This document shows positions 43,731-53,472 of a stretch of 64,000 bases of DNA, one piece after another; position 1 is the first letter of the stretch, and each line of letters opens with the position of its first letter. The stretch comes from Halorubrum halophilum (lineage in GTDB: Archaea; Halobacteriota; Halobacteria; Halobacteriales; Haloferacaceae), in contig NZ_BBJP01000013.1 in the NCBI RefSeq assembly GCF_000739595.1, positions 124,001 to 188,000 on the forward strand. The letters run 5' to 3'. The translations under genes and the position numbers were made by a program. The notes under the pieces were generated by a model. It saw only the letters and a list, made by a program, of their open reading frames with translations, had not been told where the DNA came from and did no database searches.

Positions 43731-44519
43731 CTACTCTCCGCTCGGTTCGTGGACGTGTCCGCACTCAGGACACCGGACCTCTTCGCCGCGGAGGTCGGCG
43801 GACGAGGCGCGCACCTCGCGCATCACTTCGCTGATTCGGTCCTCTGCCTCCAACTCGTCGGCGACCGCGAGATCGACTCCTTCGACCTCCAAGAGGAACT
43901 TCGCGACCTCCGTCACCTCGTACATCATCTCGTCTAAGTCCTCCGCGGTGAAGAATCCGGACATCGCGCCGTAGAGGAACGTCGCGCCCGCCTTCGTCAC
44001 CTTCTCCTCGAAGGAGTAGCGCGCCTGATTGACCGCCTGCGGCGTGTACGTGTCGGTCATAAACGGGACCAGCTCGGGGAGGTTCTCGCCGATCTTCGTC
44101 ATCTCGACGCCGGTCTCGGTGCGGAAGTCCGCGCAGAGCCGCGCGATCGCCCACTCGCGGGCCGTGATGTACGTCCGGTCGCGGAGGAACTCGTTGACGC
44201 GCTCGTAGCGCGCCCCGTCCATCTTCTTGAACCGCTCGTACTTGCGGACTTCGGGCGGGACCTGTTCCTGGTTCTGCCCCTGCTCCTGTTCCTGCCCTTG
44301 CTCCTCCCGCTGATCGGTTTCCTCGGCGTCGTCATCGTCGCCGCGGTTCGCGGCGTCTCCGGCGTCACCGTCGCTCACAGCGCGCTCGTCAGCCTCGTCT
44401 TCGAGCGTGTCGCTCTCCGTCTCGTCGACGCCAGATCGAGACTCGTCGGCCGGCTCCGACGCCTCCGCCTCGGCGTCGTCCGATCCCCCGTCCGACGCGG
44501 GATCGGTTGGTTCGTTCAT
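43731..44519 (-). CDS. DUF5806-type protein with low-complexity N-terminus
   Basis: A 262-residue protein starting at the ATG at 44519. The first 100 residues are disordered, with Glu/Gln repeats (EEQGQEQEQGQNQEQ). The conserved domain begins EVRKYERFKKMDGARYERVN and ends with CPECGH, half of a possible zinc site. I recall the haloarchaeal family DUF5806 for this pattern; no function is known. It lies 2 nt upstream of a histidine kinase, so the two may act together. Confidence 0.75.
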   Translation of the reverse strand: MNEPTDPASDGGSDDAEAEASEPADESRSGVDETESDTLEDEADERAVSDGDAGDAANRGDDDDAEETDQREEQGQEQEQGQNQEQVPPEVRKYERFKKMDGARYERVNEFLRDRTYITAREWAIARLCADFRTETGVEMTKIGENLPELVPFMTDTYTPQAVNQARYSFEEKVTKAGATFLYGAMSGFFTAEDLDEMMYEVTEVAKFLLEVEGVDLAVADELEAEDRISEVMREVRASSADLRGEEVRCPECGHVHEPSGE

Positions 44520-44638
44520 GGCTTTAGTAACCATACCCCCGAACAAAAGGGTTGTCGGTGGGCGTCGCGAGCCGGGAGGGTCGGAACCGGCCCGCGATCG
44601 GAGATCCATTTTTGTACCGGGGTGCGGACGTGAGACGT

Positions 44639-45007
44639 ATGAAGGTGCTCTGCGGGATCGGCGGCAGCGACGACTCGTTCCGCGCGCTCGATCGGACGGT
44701 CGAGCGCGCGGCGGTCGCGAACGACGACCTGACGATCGCCGTGGTGGACAACGAGGACTCCTCGGTGTCGCCCGACAAGGTTCTCGACCGCGCCGAGTCC
44801 GCGGTTGACGAGGCGGGGATCGACGCCGAGGTGCGACGCGTCGAGGGCGACCCGGGAAGCCGGCTGATCGAGATCGCCGAGACGGAGGGGTTCGAGGAGA
44901 TCGTCCTCGGCGGGGGCCACACCAGCCCGATGGGGAAGATCACGATCGGATCGATCGCCGAGTTCGTACTGTTGAACGCCAAGACGTCCGTCACGCTGGT
45001 CAGATGA
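44639..45007 (+). CDS. Universal stress protein (short)
   Basis: A 122-residue UspA-type protein starting MKVLCGIGGSDDSFRALDRT. The C-terminal loop reads VLGGGHTSPMGKITIGSIAE and lacks the strict ATP motif, so it is probably a non-ATP-binding type. The last 4 nt (ATGA) overlap the start of the acetyltransferase gene, so the two are cotranslated. Confidence 0.88.
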   Translation: MKVLCGIGGSDDSFRALDRTVERAAVANDDLTIAVVDNEDSSVSPDKVLDRAESAVDEAGIDAEVRRVEGDPGSRLIEIAETEGFEEIVLGGGHTSPMGKITIGSIAEFVLLNAKTSVTLVR

Positions 45008-45597
45008 GCGACCGTGGATACCCCGAGGCGGTGGCGGACGAATTCATCGTTCCCCCCACGGAGTTCACCGACCGTGAGGGGCGCACCGTCGAGATTCGTC
45101 CCTTCGAGGGCGAGGAGGGGTACGAGGCGCTCGTCGAGATGTACGACGCCTTCGATCCCGCCGACCGCGCGCAGGGGATCCCGCCGGGCGGGGAGAAGCG
45201 CATCCGCGAGTGGCTGGACGCGATCCTCGGCGACGACTGCCTCAACGTGATCGCGTGGTGCGGCGACGAGGTCGCCGGGCACGCGACGCTGGTGCCCGAC
45301 GGCGACGCCTACGAGCTCGCGATCTTCGTCCACCAGGAGTACCAGCGTGCCGGTATCGGCACGCAGCTGATCCGCGGGCTGCTCGGCCACGGGCAGTCCG
45401 AAGGGATCCGAAAAGTGTGGCTCACGGTCGAGCGCTGGAACCGCGCGGCCGTCTCGCTGTACAAGAAGATCGGGTTCGAGACCTCCGACGCCGAGAGCTT
45501 CGAACTGGAGATGGGGCTCCGACTGAATCCGGACGCGAACTCAGGCGACGATTCGGACGGGCGCGACGACGCCGACTCAGACGCGAACGACGAATAG
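45004..45597 (+). CDS. GNAT acetyltransferase
   Basis: A 197-residue N-acetyltransferase. The acetyl-CoA segment [20 protein letters not shown] and the later [20 protein letters not shown] are typical. An acidic N-terminus and Asp-rich tail mark the halophile. It overlaps a universal stress protein gene by 4 nt; a regulatory acetylation role is only a guess. Confidence 0.9.
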   Translation: MSDRGYPEAVADEFIVPPTEFTDREGRTVEIRPFEGEEGYEALVEMYDAFDPADRAQGIPPGGEKRIREWLDAILGDDCLNVIAWCGDEVAGHATLVPDGDAYELAIFVHQEYQRAGIGTQLIRGLLGHGQSEGIRKVWLTVERWNRAAVSLYKKIGFETSDAESFELEMGLRLNPDANSGDDSDGRDDADSDANDE

Positions 45598-45660
45598 CAT
45601 CTCGCCGATTCGTCTGGGTCGCTCCGGACGATCTCGTAGCGTTGGCCGGGATCTTCAAGC

Positions 45661-45667
45661 CTTTATG
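45661..45667 (+). promoter_or_regulatory. TATA box of adk
   Basis: CTTTATG lies 23-29 nt before the ATG at 45690, suiting a leaderless transcript. Confidence 0.5.
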
Positions 45668-45689
45668 TGCGGCGGGCGAGCGCTCCGGT

Positions 45690-46313
45690 ATGAGTCATCG
45701 AATTCTTCTGCTGGGAGCGCCGGGCGCCGGAAAGGGAACGCAGAGCGCGAAGCTCGCCGAGGAGTACGGCGTCGAGCACGTCACCACCGGCGACGCGCTC
45801 CGCGCGAACAAGGACATGGAGACGGAGTACGGAACGCCGCGCTCGTTCATGGAGGCCGGAGAGCTGGTTCCCGACCCGGTCGTCAACGAAATCGTCCAGG
45901 CCGCGCTGGCGGACGCCGACGGGTTCGTGCTCGACGGCTACCCGCGCAACCTCGATCAGGCGGAGTACCTCTCGGAGATCACGGATCTCGACGCCGTGAT
46001 CTACCTCGACGTCGACGAGGAGGTGCTCGTCGACCGGCTCACCGGCCGCCGAGTCTGCGACGACTGCGGCGCGAACTTCCACGTCGACTTCCAGCCGCCC
46101 GAGGAGTCGGGCGTCTGCGACGAGTGCGGCGGCGAGCTGATCCAGCGCGACGACGACACCGAGGAGACCGCCCGCGAGCGGCTCGAGGTGTTCTACGACA
46201 ACACCGAGCCCGTCATCGAGCACTTCCGCGACGAGGGCGACCTCGTCGAGATCGACGGCGAGGCGACGCCCGACGAGGTCTTCGACCGCATCCGCGGCGT
46301 TCTCGACGAGTAA
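45690..46313 (+). CDS. adk: Adenylate kinase
   Basis: A 207-residue enzyme with P-loop [17 protein letters not shown] (residues 6-22). The NMP-binding [11 protein letters not shown] and DGYPRN motif are present. The lid carries four cysteines, CDDC and CDEC, with the spacing of zinc-containing lids. Long-type adenylate kinase length. In many haloarchaea adk is followed by the DUF106 gene, as here. Confidence 0.96.
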   Translation: MSHRILLLGAPGAGKGTQSAKLAEEYGVEHVTTGDALRANKDMETEYGTPRSFMEAGELVPDPVVNEIVQAALADADGFVLDGYPRNLDQAEYLSEITDLDAVIYLDVDEEVLVDRLTGRRVCDDCGANFHVDFQPPEESGVCDECGGELIQRDDDTEETARERLEVFYDNTEPVIEHFRDEGDLVEIDGEATPDEVFDRIRGVLDE

Positions 46314-46423
46314 CGGTCGGACCGACGAGCAGGGGCCGAGTCGCCGTCGCCGGTCTCGCGGCGACGATCCGGTCGCCGGCGATCCTGCAAGGTTCTTAAC
46401 CGTCCGCCGACAACCGAGCGGTA

Positions 46424-47341
46424 ATGAGCAAGGTCGAACGGAGAGTTCGCTCGCTGGTCGGCGACGACGGCGAGATGCGAGACGCGGTCGAGGTCGTCCT
46501 CGATAACGCCACTGACGGCGAGGTCCAGTGGGTCGACGTCCGCGACGAGATCACGAGCGGCCAGTGGGGCCGGCTTATCGAGAAGGAGATCCTCGTCGAC
46601 GGCGACACCGGCTTCGCGCTGGCGGACCGCGACGCTATCGAGGCGGGGCTGGAGGACGACGACGACGGCGATCTGACCGGCGGCGGCGACGTCGAGACCC
46701 CCGAGACGACCTCGTGGACCAAGTGGGACAAGATCGCCGGGGTCGCGACGCTCGGCGCGTTCGTCGGCTACGCGGTCAACCCGGTTCGGAACGCGATCGC
46801 CGGCGCCTTCGACCTCGTGTTGGGGCCGCTTCTCAACGTCGTTCCCTTCTACGTCGTGGTCATGGTGATCGCGCTCGCGACGGGGCTGTACTCGACCCTG
46901 TTGCGCGCGGGGCTCATGGACATGGACAAGATGAGCATGTACCAAGACCGGATGAAGGACATCCAGGACCGGCGGAAGGAGGCGAAGGAGCGCGACGACC
47001 AAGAGGCGCTCGACGCCATTCAGGAGGAGCAGATGGACGCGATGGGCGACCAGCTCGGGATGTTCAAAGAGCAGTTCCGCCCGATGGTGTGGATCATGTT
47101 CCTCACGATCCCGGCGTTCCTCTGGATGTTCTGGGTGATCGGCTACCGCGGCTCCGACGCCGCGTACCCCGCCATCGCCACACAGGAACTCGTGGTTCCG
47201 CTCGCCGGCACCGTCACGTGGGACACGGGCATCGTCGGCCCGATCCAGATGTGGATCGTCTGGTACTTCCTGTGCTCGATGGCGTTCACCCAGCTCGTCC
47301 AGAAGAGCCTCAACATCGAGATGTCGCCGTCGTCGTCGTAA
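46424..47341 (+). CDS. DUF106 / EMC3-TMCO1-like membrane protein
   Basis: A 305-residue protein. A 90-residue soluble N-terminus precedes about four helices: residues 107-125 with GVATLGAFVGYAV, 135-165 with VVPFYVVVMVIALATGLYS, 225-245 with VWIMFLTIPAFLWMFWVI, and a last near 280. Between them is a charged coiled coil, MSMYQDRMKDIQDRRKEAKE. This is the pattern of the archaeal relatives of EMC3/TMCO1/YidC insertases, which help insert membrane proteins. The usual following cmk gene is not present; the repeat copy 2 is there instead. Confidence 0.88.
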   Translation: MSKVERRVRSLVGDDGEMRDAVEVVLDNATDGEVQWVDVRDEITSGQWGRLIEKEILVDGDTGFALADRDAIEAGLEDDDDGDLTGGGDVETPETTSWTKWDKIAGVATLGAFVGYAVNPVRNAIAGAFDLVLGPLLNVVPFYVVVMVIALATGLYSTLLRAGLMDMDKMSMYQDRMKDIQDRRKEAKERDDQEALDAIQEEQMDAMGDQLGMFKEQFRPMVWIMFLTIPAFLWMFWVIGYRGSDAAYPAIATQELVVPLAGTVTWDTGIVGPIQMWIVWYFLCSMAFTQLVQKSLNIEMSPSSS

Positions 47342-47410
47342 GCCGCTCTTCCTCGTTCGACAGTTTTGCTCTCACTCCGGTGCGTCAGTACGCCGAAGAC
47401 CGATTGCTTC

Positions 47411-47845
47411 CGGGAGTGGGTATATCGAGTTGGGGGTGTGGGTGTTTATAAGCGATCGAGTGGAGTTGCTGTCGGCTGTTTATAAGCGAACAACGACTCT
47501 GCGGTGAAGACCTCCAAAGCCCCAGCCGACGAGGCGGGCGCACGCTCGTTGCGGTCCTCAGTCGTTCGCTTCGCTCACTCCCTGCGGTCCTTACGTCGCC
47601 TGCGCCCGCCTCGTCGGCTGCCCCTTTGAGTCCCACCCGACCCGCACAGCACCGCACCTCACGCCTCCCCAGCCTCGTCGCTGGCGCCGTCGGCGCCAGC
47701 GACTCCCTCGTGCGGGCTGCTCGCGCCCTTATCAGGGCGCTCGCAGGCGCACGCCACCGCACCGTTCTTTATAAGTGATCGTCGCTGTCGCTTATGTCCT
47801 TTTAAATGTTCTCTTGCCGCCATCGATCTGCAATACCCACTCCCG
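47411..47845 (+). repeat. Three-hairpin intergenic repeat, copy 2
   Basis: Bounded by CGGGAGTGGGTAT (47411-47423) and ATACCCACTCCCG (47833-47845), in the same orientation as copy 1. The long stem has 20-nt arms at 47523-47542 and 47601-47620. The pair G7/C14 of copy 1 is A/T here (47529 with 47614), so pairing is kept. The second stem is a 13-bp GTCGCTGGCGCCG and its complement around 47690, and the third is GCGCCCTTATCAGGGCGC. No terminal inverted repeats lie outside. It fills most of the 530-bp gap between convergent genes. Confidence 0.8.
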
Positions 47846-47870
47846 CCATCGATCGATACGCTCACCGACC

Positions 47871-49238
47871 TCACGCGTACGCCTCGAATTCCTCGCCGAA
47901 GACGAGGAAGTAGCCGGTGCCGGCGATTCCGATCACGGCGGCAACCGTAAAAGCGACTTCCGGGCTCACGAAGTCCCACAGGTACCCGCCGATCGCGGCG
48001 CTCGGGATGACGATCGTGTTCCGGAGCAGGTAGTAGGTCCCAGTGACCCGGCCGCCGGCGCCCCGTTCGGCGGGCCCGACGATCAGCGCCTTATGCGAGG
48101 GGAGCCCGGCGAACCGGAGCCCGGAGAAGGCGAAGGAGAGGACGAGCGCCGCCTGAGTCGAGACGACCGGCGAGAGGAGCTCGGGGCCGAAGACGAGGAC
48201 GACCGGGAACACGCCGTACACGAGGAACCCGAGCGCGACGACCGGCTTGAGCCCGACCCGCTCGGCCAGCTTCGCCGCGGGGACCATCGTGATCAGCGCG
48301 ACGACCATCTCGACGCCCAGCAGGTACCCGAAGAAGGCCTGTGGCGAAAGATCCACGGCGTAGGAGAACCCGCCGACCGCGACCGTCGTCTCCAGCCCGA
48401 CCGAGAAGATCCGCGTGACGACGAGCACGAAGAAGACGTACACCATCCCGTTCGCGAACCGGACGAGCGTGTCGCCGATCAACAGCGGCCGGAGCGGGGC
48501 CGGCATCTCGCGGAGGTCGTTCCGGATCTGGGCGACGCCCTCGAACCGCCCGCCGCCGACGGTATCGCCGCTCGCGTCGTAGAGGACGTGTTGCGCGAGC
48601 GTCCCGACGACGCCGAAGACGACCGCCACCGCGAGCACGTATCGGAAGCTTACGGTGAACGCCGGGTGAAGCCCGATGAGGACCGCGGCGAGGACGGGCC
48701 CGATCAGGAACGCGGTGCGGCGGAACGTCTCCGTGCTCGCGAACCCGGCGGCCAGCCGGGACGGGTCCGTCGCCTGCTTGACCACGGCGAAGGTCGCGCC
48801 GAGGCCGAACGACTTCCACGCCTGCGCGAGCACGAGCCCGACGAAGACCCAGATCCACGGCTCGATAGTCACGCCCGCGACCGTGACCGCCCCGACGTTC
48901 GGGGCGACCAGCCAGACGGCGAAGCCGACGGTCGAGATCAACCCGAAGACAGTCAGCGCGTACCGCGATCCGATGCGATCCGATATCGCACCCCCCGGAT
49001 ACGGGTACAGCGCGGAGATGACGTTGCCGAAGGTGCCGAACAGCCCGACGACGAACCCGGACGCCCCCAGCGCCACCATGTACTCCGGGAGGAACCGGCT
49101 CGTCATCTGGAAACCGAGGCTGAACGCGAACATCGCGAGCGAGACCACCAGCACATCGCGCTCCAACGCGAAGAACTGCCGGAACGTCTCCAGCGGACCC
49201 GTTTCCTCCGGGTCGGTGGGGGCTTGATCCGTGCTCAT
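47871..49238 (-). CDS. Major facilitator superfamily transporter
   Basis: A 455-residue membrane protein with about twelve hydrophobic helices. The first helix is VVSLAMFAFSLGFQMTSRF. A loop SDRIGSRYALTVFGL holds the typical GxxSDRxGxR-like MFS signature between helices 2 and 3, and the second half repeats it weakly (AERVGLKPVVALGF). Substrate unknown; drug or metabolite efflux is possible. It is convergent with the DUF106 gene across repeat copy 2. Confidence 0.9.
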   Translation of the reverse strand: MSTDQAPTDPEETGPLETFRQFFALERDVLVVSLAMFAFSLGFQMTSRFLPEYMVALGASGFVVGLFGTFGNVISALYPYPGGAISDRIGSRYALTVFGLISTVGFAVWLVAPNVGAVTVAGVTIEPWIWVFVGLVLAQAWKSFGLGATFAVVKQATDPSRLAAGFASTETFRRTAFLIGPVLAAVLIGLHPAFTVSFRYVLAVAVVFGVVGTLAQHVLYDASGDTVGGGRFEGVAQIRNDLREMPAPLRPLLIGDTLVRFANGMVYVFFVLVVTRIFSVGLETTVAVGGFSYAVDLSPQAFFGYLLGVEMVVALITMVPAAKLAERVGLKPVVALGFLVYGVFPVVLVFGPELLSPVVSTQAALVLSFAFSGLRFAGLPSHKALIVGPAERGAGGRVTGTYYLLRNTIVIPSAAIGGYLWDFVSPEVAFTVAAVIGIAGTGYFLVFGEEFEAYA

Positions 49239-49355
49239 CGTGGGAGAGACCGACGCCGCGACATTCGTGTGGGTGTTTTCTCACGCGGACAAATAGGTTC
49301 CCACCCGCGCCGTCCCCGAGGCTTACGCGAGGAATGAGAAGTGGACCGACCCGAG

Positions 49356-49362
49356 TTATATA
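49356..49362 (+). promoter_or_regulatory. TATA box of the small membrane gene at 49388
   Basis: TTATATA is 26-32 nt before the ATG, consistent with leaderless transcription. Confidence 0.5.
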
Positions 49363-49387
49363 TTCGACGGCGGAGAAGGCGCGATCG

Positions 49388-49633
49388 ATGCCTGCCTTCT
49401 CTCCGTTCGGAATCGTCCTGTTCGCCCTCCAAGCCGCCGTGGGATACGCCGCGTACAGGTCGCTGAGCGGCGCCGGCCCGGCCGCCGTCGTCGTTGGCGT
49501 CTGCGTGACCCTGTTGGGGGTCGGCGTCCTGTTCGAGGCCGGCTTGATCGCCGCGCTCGTCGTCGACCTCGCCGCTCTCGGGCTCGCTGCGGTCGCCCGC
49601 ACGCGGGTCGACGCGGGTCTCACCAGAACATGA
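49388..49633 (+). CDS. 81-residue small membrane protein
   Basis: A small protein with three hydrophobic stretches, from GIVLFALQAAVGYAAY (about residue 7) through VVVGVCVTLLGVGVLF to ALVVDLAALGLAAV. A good TATA box fixes the start at 49388. No domain recognised. It is convergent with the HTH-10 regulator. Confidence 0.65.
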   Translation: MPAFSPFGIVLFALQAAVGYAAYRSLSGAGPAAVVVGVCVTLLGVGVLFEAGLIAALVVDLAALGLAAVARTRVDAGLTRT

Positions 49634-49657
49634 ACGGAGGAGGAGACGAGCGATCCG

Positions 49658-50311
49658 TCAGTCCTGCTCTCCGGCCGCGACGAATTCGCGGATCACCGCG
49701 GCCTCGGCCTTCCGGACCAGCTCGCCGGCCGTGCTCGTCGAGCAGTCGAGGGCCGCGGCGACGTCCGCGACCGTCCCGTCGCGGGGCACCTCGTAGTAGC
49801 CCGCCTCGACCGCCGCCTCCAGCGCGGCTCGCTGTCGGTCGGTGAGCCGCGACGGCGACGCCGACCGCTCGAACTCGCGGACCCGCTCGATGGCGACGTC
49901 GCGGAGGTCGGCGAGCGACTCTCGGAACGCGCCGAGCGCCGCCGTCTCCCCGACCGCCTCGAACCGCACATCGCCGGTCTCTAGAAAGACGACCGGCGGG
50001 AGGAAGACCACGCGTGCGGCCGCGATCGCGTCCAGCACCGCCGGCGCGAACTCGTAGCCGTCCTGCCGGAGGAACGCGTACGTCCCCTCGCCGTCCTCAA
50101 CGAGTTCGCTGTCGACGAGCGAGTCGACGCCTCGGACGACCGACGCCGTCGCGTCCGCGTCCGCGTCACACCAGAACAGCGTCGTCGCGTCCGCCGTGGG
50201 GCTCCACGTCAGCAGCTCGGCGCGGGTGACCGGCCCGGGTTCGATCACCCGCCGGTGTAACGGATGCACGAGCCGGTCCGGATACGTCGCTGAGAACTGG
50301 ACGCGTTTCAT
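49658..50311 (-). CDS. HTH-10 (bacterio-opsin activator-like) transcription regulator
   Basis: A 217-residue protein. The N-terminal sensor-like part starts MKRVQFSATYPDRLVHPLHR. The HTH-10 region is at residues 155-215: SRLTDRQRAALEAAVEAGYY, then DVAAALDCSTSTAGELVRKAE. The Cys-rich sensor found in DmsR/NarO regulators is absent (only single cysteines), so the trigger is unknown. The target could be the neighbouring hydrolase gene, but no operator was seen. Confidence 0.85.
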   Translation of the reverse strand: MKRVQFSATYPDRLVHPLHRRVIEPGPVTRAELLTWSPTADATTLFWCDADADATASVVRGVDSLVDSELVEDGEGTYAFLRQDGYEFAPAVLDAIAAARVVFLPPVVFLETGDVRFEAVGETAALGAFRESLADLRDVAIERVREFERSASPSRLTDRQRAALEAAVEAGYYEVPRDGTVADVAAALDCSTSTAGELVRKAEAAVIREFVAAGEQD

Positions 50312-50359
50312 TCTCCCGTCGCACGCCCTTCGGGGAGTCGACGTTTCAAATCCCGTGTT

Positions 50360-51247
50360 TCAGTCGCTGAGGATCGCGGGGACGGAGCGAAGCAGCGTCC
50401 CGAGGTGGTCCGCGCCGTCGAGAACCTCCAAACGGGCGGCGGGGAGCGACGCCTCGAACCGCCGAACCGACTCGATCGGAACGTTCGCGTCGTCGTCGCC
50501 GTGCCAGAACCGCACCGGCGCGTCGATCGCGTCGAAGTCGACGTTCCAGTCGCTCGCGATCTGCCCGAACTCGGTCACCGCGCCGCTGCGGTGTCGGTCG
50601 AGGGCTTCGAGGAGGTCCGCCCGAACAATCTCGGCCGCGCGGTCTGACACCGCGGCGGTCGGATCCCCGGTAGTGTACTGCGCGACGACGAACGAGGGGT
50701 CGCGGCGCTCCGCGACCCACCGCTGGGTGCGGAACAGCGCGGCGAGCACCGGAGGCGCTGTCGACCCGATCCGGCCCAGAATTCGCGGTACTGCGGGGGG
50801 ATCGTTGATGTACTCCGGCGGGGTCGCTCCGGCGACCACGTCCAGCCGATCGATCCGACTCGGTAGCGTCGTCGCGGCTGCGAACGCATACGGGGCACCG
50901 CCCGAGAACGCGACGAGACGCGCGGTATCGATCCCGGCGTGATCGAGCACAGTGCTGACGGTCTGATCGCCGTCCCGTATCGACCGATCGGGCCACGGGT
51001 CCGATCGGCCGTATCCGGGACGGTCGGGTGCGAGCAGCCGGACGCCGTTGTCCCGCGCCGACGACTCGAACAGCTCCGCGAGCCGACGCGAGCCAGGAGT
51101 CCCGTGGAGAAACACCACCGGTGATCCGGTTTCAGTCCCGTATTCCGCGTACGCGACCCGCCTGTCGTCGTCTCCCTCCATCGTTGCGAACCGCACGTCC
51201 TCTCTCGCCGACGATCGCTCCGACACCGGAGGAACCTGCGCCGTCAT
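50360..51247 (-). CDS. Alpha/beta hydrolase
   Basis: A 295-residue protein from the ATG at 51247. The oxyanion region VVFLHGTPGSRRL, the nucleophile elbow VAFSGGAPYAF, the acid in FWHGDDDANVP and the histidine in DGADHLGTLL make the triad. The sequence resembles epoxide-hydrolase or haloperoxidase-like esterases; substrate not known. A TATA box TTTAAAAA (51303-51310, minus) sets the start near 51280, excluding the farther ATG at about 51293. Confidence 0.85.
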   Translation of the reverse strand: MTAQVPPVSERSSAREDVRFATMEGDDDRRVAYAEYGTETGSPVVFLHGTPGSRRLAELFESSARDNGVRLLAPDRPGYGRSDPWPDRSIRDGDQTVSTVLDHAGIDTARLVAFSGGAPYAFAAATTLPSRIDRLDVVAGATPPEYINDPPAVPRILGRIGSTAPPVLAALFRTQRWVAERRDPSFVVAQYTTGDPTAAVSDRAAEIVRADLLEALDRHRSGAVTEFGQIASDWNVDFDAIDAPVRFWHGDDDANVPIESVRRFEASLPAARLEVLDGADHLGTLLRSVPAILSD

Positions 51248-51415
51248 TGTATCCAGAGACGGGTCCGCCCCCTGTGGAATTAGTGCCGGACTCATCCGGC
51301 AGTTTTTAAATGGACCAACCGACCGGCGCTCTGATCGACGCCTGGGCTTTCCTGGGGCGCTACCACGTCCCACGGAACCGCAACGCTTTCCTTCCGTTTT
51401 CTTGTCAGGTACGAC

Positions 51416-52273
51416 ATGCGACGACGTCGATTCCTCGCGGGCGGAACCGCCCTCCTCTCGGTCGCCCTCGCCGGCTGCGGCCACCCCTCCGTCGTCCTCG
51501 ATCTGACCGAGGCGACCGCGGACGACATCGCCGACGAGGTGTCAATGAACGCGGATCCCGAGTCGGAGGAGTACGAACTCGTCAGGTCGGCGCTCGAAAA
51601 TGGGTCGGCCACGCGCCGCGGGCGCTACGAGCTGTTCGACCGCACCGACACCGTTCGAGTCGACGGGGCGTTCTACGAGGTCACGGAGACCCGGGTCGCG
51701 AGCAGCGAGGTGACCGTGTACGAGGTGCTCGTCGACCTCGATCCGGAGGACACGACACCCGAACTGGGCGAGATCGCGTTCGACGACCTCCCGGAGACGG
51801 ACCGGCGGAAACTCGAACCGATCCTCTCCGAGGCGGATCCGCCCCAGGGGGACGGCTACGACATCGGCGCCAGCTACGGGAGCGCCGAGGAGGTCGGGAA
51901 CGGCTCGGTGTTCGTTCCGGAGCGAGAGTACGACGTGCTCGTCTACGAGGGGGAGCGGTACCGCGTCGCGGTCGACTCGCGCACCGCGCCGGAAGTCGAG
52001 TATCGGTACGAGGCGACCGAGGTCGCACCCGACGTGGAGACGTTCGCCGATCAGGTCCGGGACCGGTACCTATTCGTCCTTTCGGGGCTCTCGGACGCCG
52101 AGCGCGAGGTCGTCGAAGAGTCGATCGACGGCGCGTACTTCGAGGACGACGACGCCTTCCAGTCGGTGGTCGAGCGGATCCGAGAGCACGAGGGGATCCG
52201 GGAGGACGACTTCTACGGGACGTGGCTGCTGGAGTACGAGGGCGCGGAGTACCTCGCCTACGTCGAGTGGTAG
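51416..52273 (+). CDS. Tat lipoprotein of unknown function
   Basis: A 285-residue protein. The N-terminus MRRRRFLAGGTALLSVALAG followed by Cys is a twin-arginine/lipobox signal. The mature domain has regular acidic repeats, each with a YEV- or YRV-type strand (FYEVTETRVASSEVTVYEVL, then YDVLVYEGERYRVAVDS), suggesting two related beta domains. No family recognised. It is convergent with the Mrp gene. Confidence 0.7.
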   Translation: MRRRRFLAGGTALLSVALAGCGHPSVVLDLTEATADDIADEVSMNADPESEEYELVRSALENGSATRRGRYELFDRTDTVRVDGAFYEVTETRVASSEVTVYEVLVDLDPEDTTPELGEIAFDDLPETDRRKLEPILSEADPPQGDGYDIGASYGSAEEVGNGSVFVPEREYDVLVYEGERYRVAVDSRTAPEVEYRYEATEVAPDVETFADQVRDRYLFVLSGLSDAEREVVEESIDGAYFEDDDAFQSVVERIREHEGIREDDFYGTWLLEYEGAEYLAYVEW

Positions 52274-52320
52274 GCGCGGTCGGGTCGGTCGGTGGGCGTC
52301 CGCCGACTAGGGGGCGCCGG

Positions 52321-53472
52321 TCACTCCGGCTCCGCTCCGGCGGGGACGCGGTCGGCGGCCTCTCCCTCGTCCCCGCCCTCACCGTCGTCGTCGCCCTCCC
52401 ACTCGCCGACGCGCTCCGCGACCTGCCGGCGATTCACCTCGCCGACGCGGTCGGCGACCTCGTCGACCATCGCTTCGAGGTCGGCCTGAACCGGGCTGTC
52501 GTCGTCGCGGACCGTCGGCCCGTCGGCGGTCTCCGTGTCAAAGTCGGGGTGGACCGGGAGGCTCCCGACCACGGGCACGTCGTAATCGGCGTGGATCTCG
52601 TCGGCGCCGCCCTCGCCGAACACCCGGTGGGTGTCGCCGCAGTCGGGACAGTGGAACGCGCTCATGTTCTCGACGACGCCGAGGACGGGCGCGTCGTGGT
52701 CCGCGAACAGTCGGAGTCCCTTGCGCGCGTCCGCCACCGCCATCTCCTGTGGCGTCGTGACGACGACGACGCCGGCGATCGGCAGGGTCTGGAGCAGGTT
52801 GAGCGAGGCGTCGCCGGTCCCCGGCGGGAGGTCGACGATCAGGTAGTCGAGCTGACCCCACTCGACGTCGTTGATGAACTTCATCATCACGTTGTTCACC
52901 ATCGGCCCGCGGAGCACGGCCGGGTCATCGCCGTCGGGCAGCAGGTGCTCCGTGCTCATCACCATGACTCCGTCCGAGCGCGGCGGAACGATGTCGCCCT
53001 CGGGCAGCATGCCTGGCTCGTTCTCGGTCGGGAGCAGGCGCGGGACGTTCGGCCCGTGTACGTCGGCGTCTAAGATTCCGACGCGGGCGCCGCGCTCCTT
53101 GAGCCCCGCCGCGAGGTTGGCCGCGACGGTGGTCTTGCCGACGCCGCCCTTCCCGGAGGCGACGGCGATCACGTTGCGGACGCCGGGCAGCACGTCGGCC
53201 TCGAAGCCGTGTTCCTCGCCGAACTGCGCCCGGATCTCGGGGTCGAGGCCGGCGTCGGAGGCGGCGTCGCGGACCGCGTTGCCGATCTCGATCTCGGCGG
53301 GCGCGTACGGGGCGTTGAACGCCAGCGACACCTCCGCGGCGTCGCCGTCGACGGTCACGTCGTTCACGAGGCCCATCGAGACGATGTCGTCGTCGTTCCG
53401 CGGGTCCTCGACGGTCGCGAGTCGGTCGAGCAGGTCGGATTCGGTCGCGGTGTCGGTGTCTGAGTCGGTCAT
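52321..53472 (-). CDS. apbC: Mrp/NBP35-family P-loop ATPase (ApbC-like Fe-S carrier)
   Basis: A 383-residue protein. A DUF59 (MIP18) domain at residues 15-85 (MGLVNDVTVDGDAAEVSLAF) precedes the deviant Walker A SGKGGVGKTTVAANL. The DGPNV-like DADVHGPNVPRLL and the CPDC pair in FHCPDCGDTHR, which binds an Fe-S cluster, are seen. Such proteins carry and insert Fe-S clusters. The position next to a four-cluster ferredoxin-type operon fits, but there is no proof of partnership. Confidence 0.92.
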   Translation of the reverse strand: MTDSDTDTATESDLLDRLATVEDPRNDDDIVSMGLVNDVTVDGDAAEVSLAFNAPYAPAEIEIGNAVRDAASDAGLDPEIRAQFGEEHGFEADVLPGVRNVIAVASGKGGVGKTTVAANLAAGLKERGARVGILDADVHGPNVPRLLPTENEPGMLPEGDIVPPRSDGVMVMSTEHLLPDGDDPAVLRGPMVNNVMMKFINDVEWGQLDYLIVDLPPGTGDASLNLLQTLPIAGVVVVTTPQEMAVADARKGLRLFADHDAPVLGVVENMSAFHCPDCGDTHRVFGEGGADEIHADYDVPVVGSLPVHPDFDTETADGPTVRDDDSPVQADLEAMVDEVADRVGEVNRRQVAERVGEWEGDDDGEGGDEGEAADRVPAGAEPE

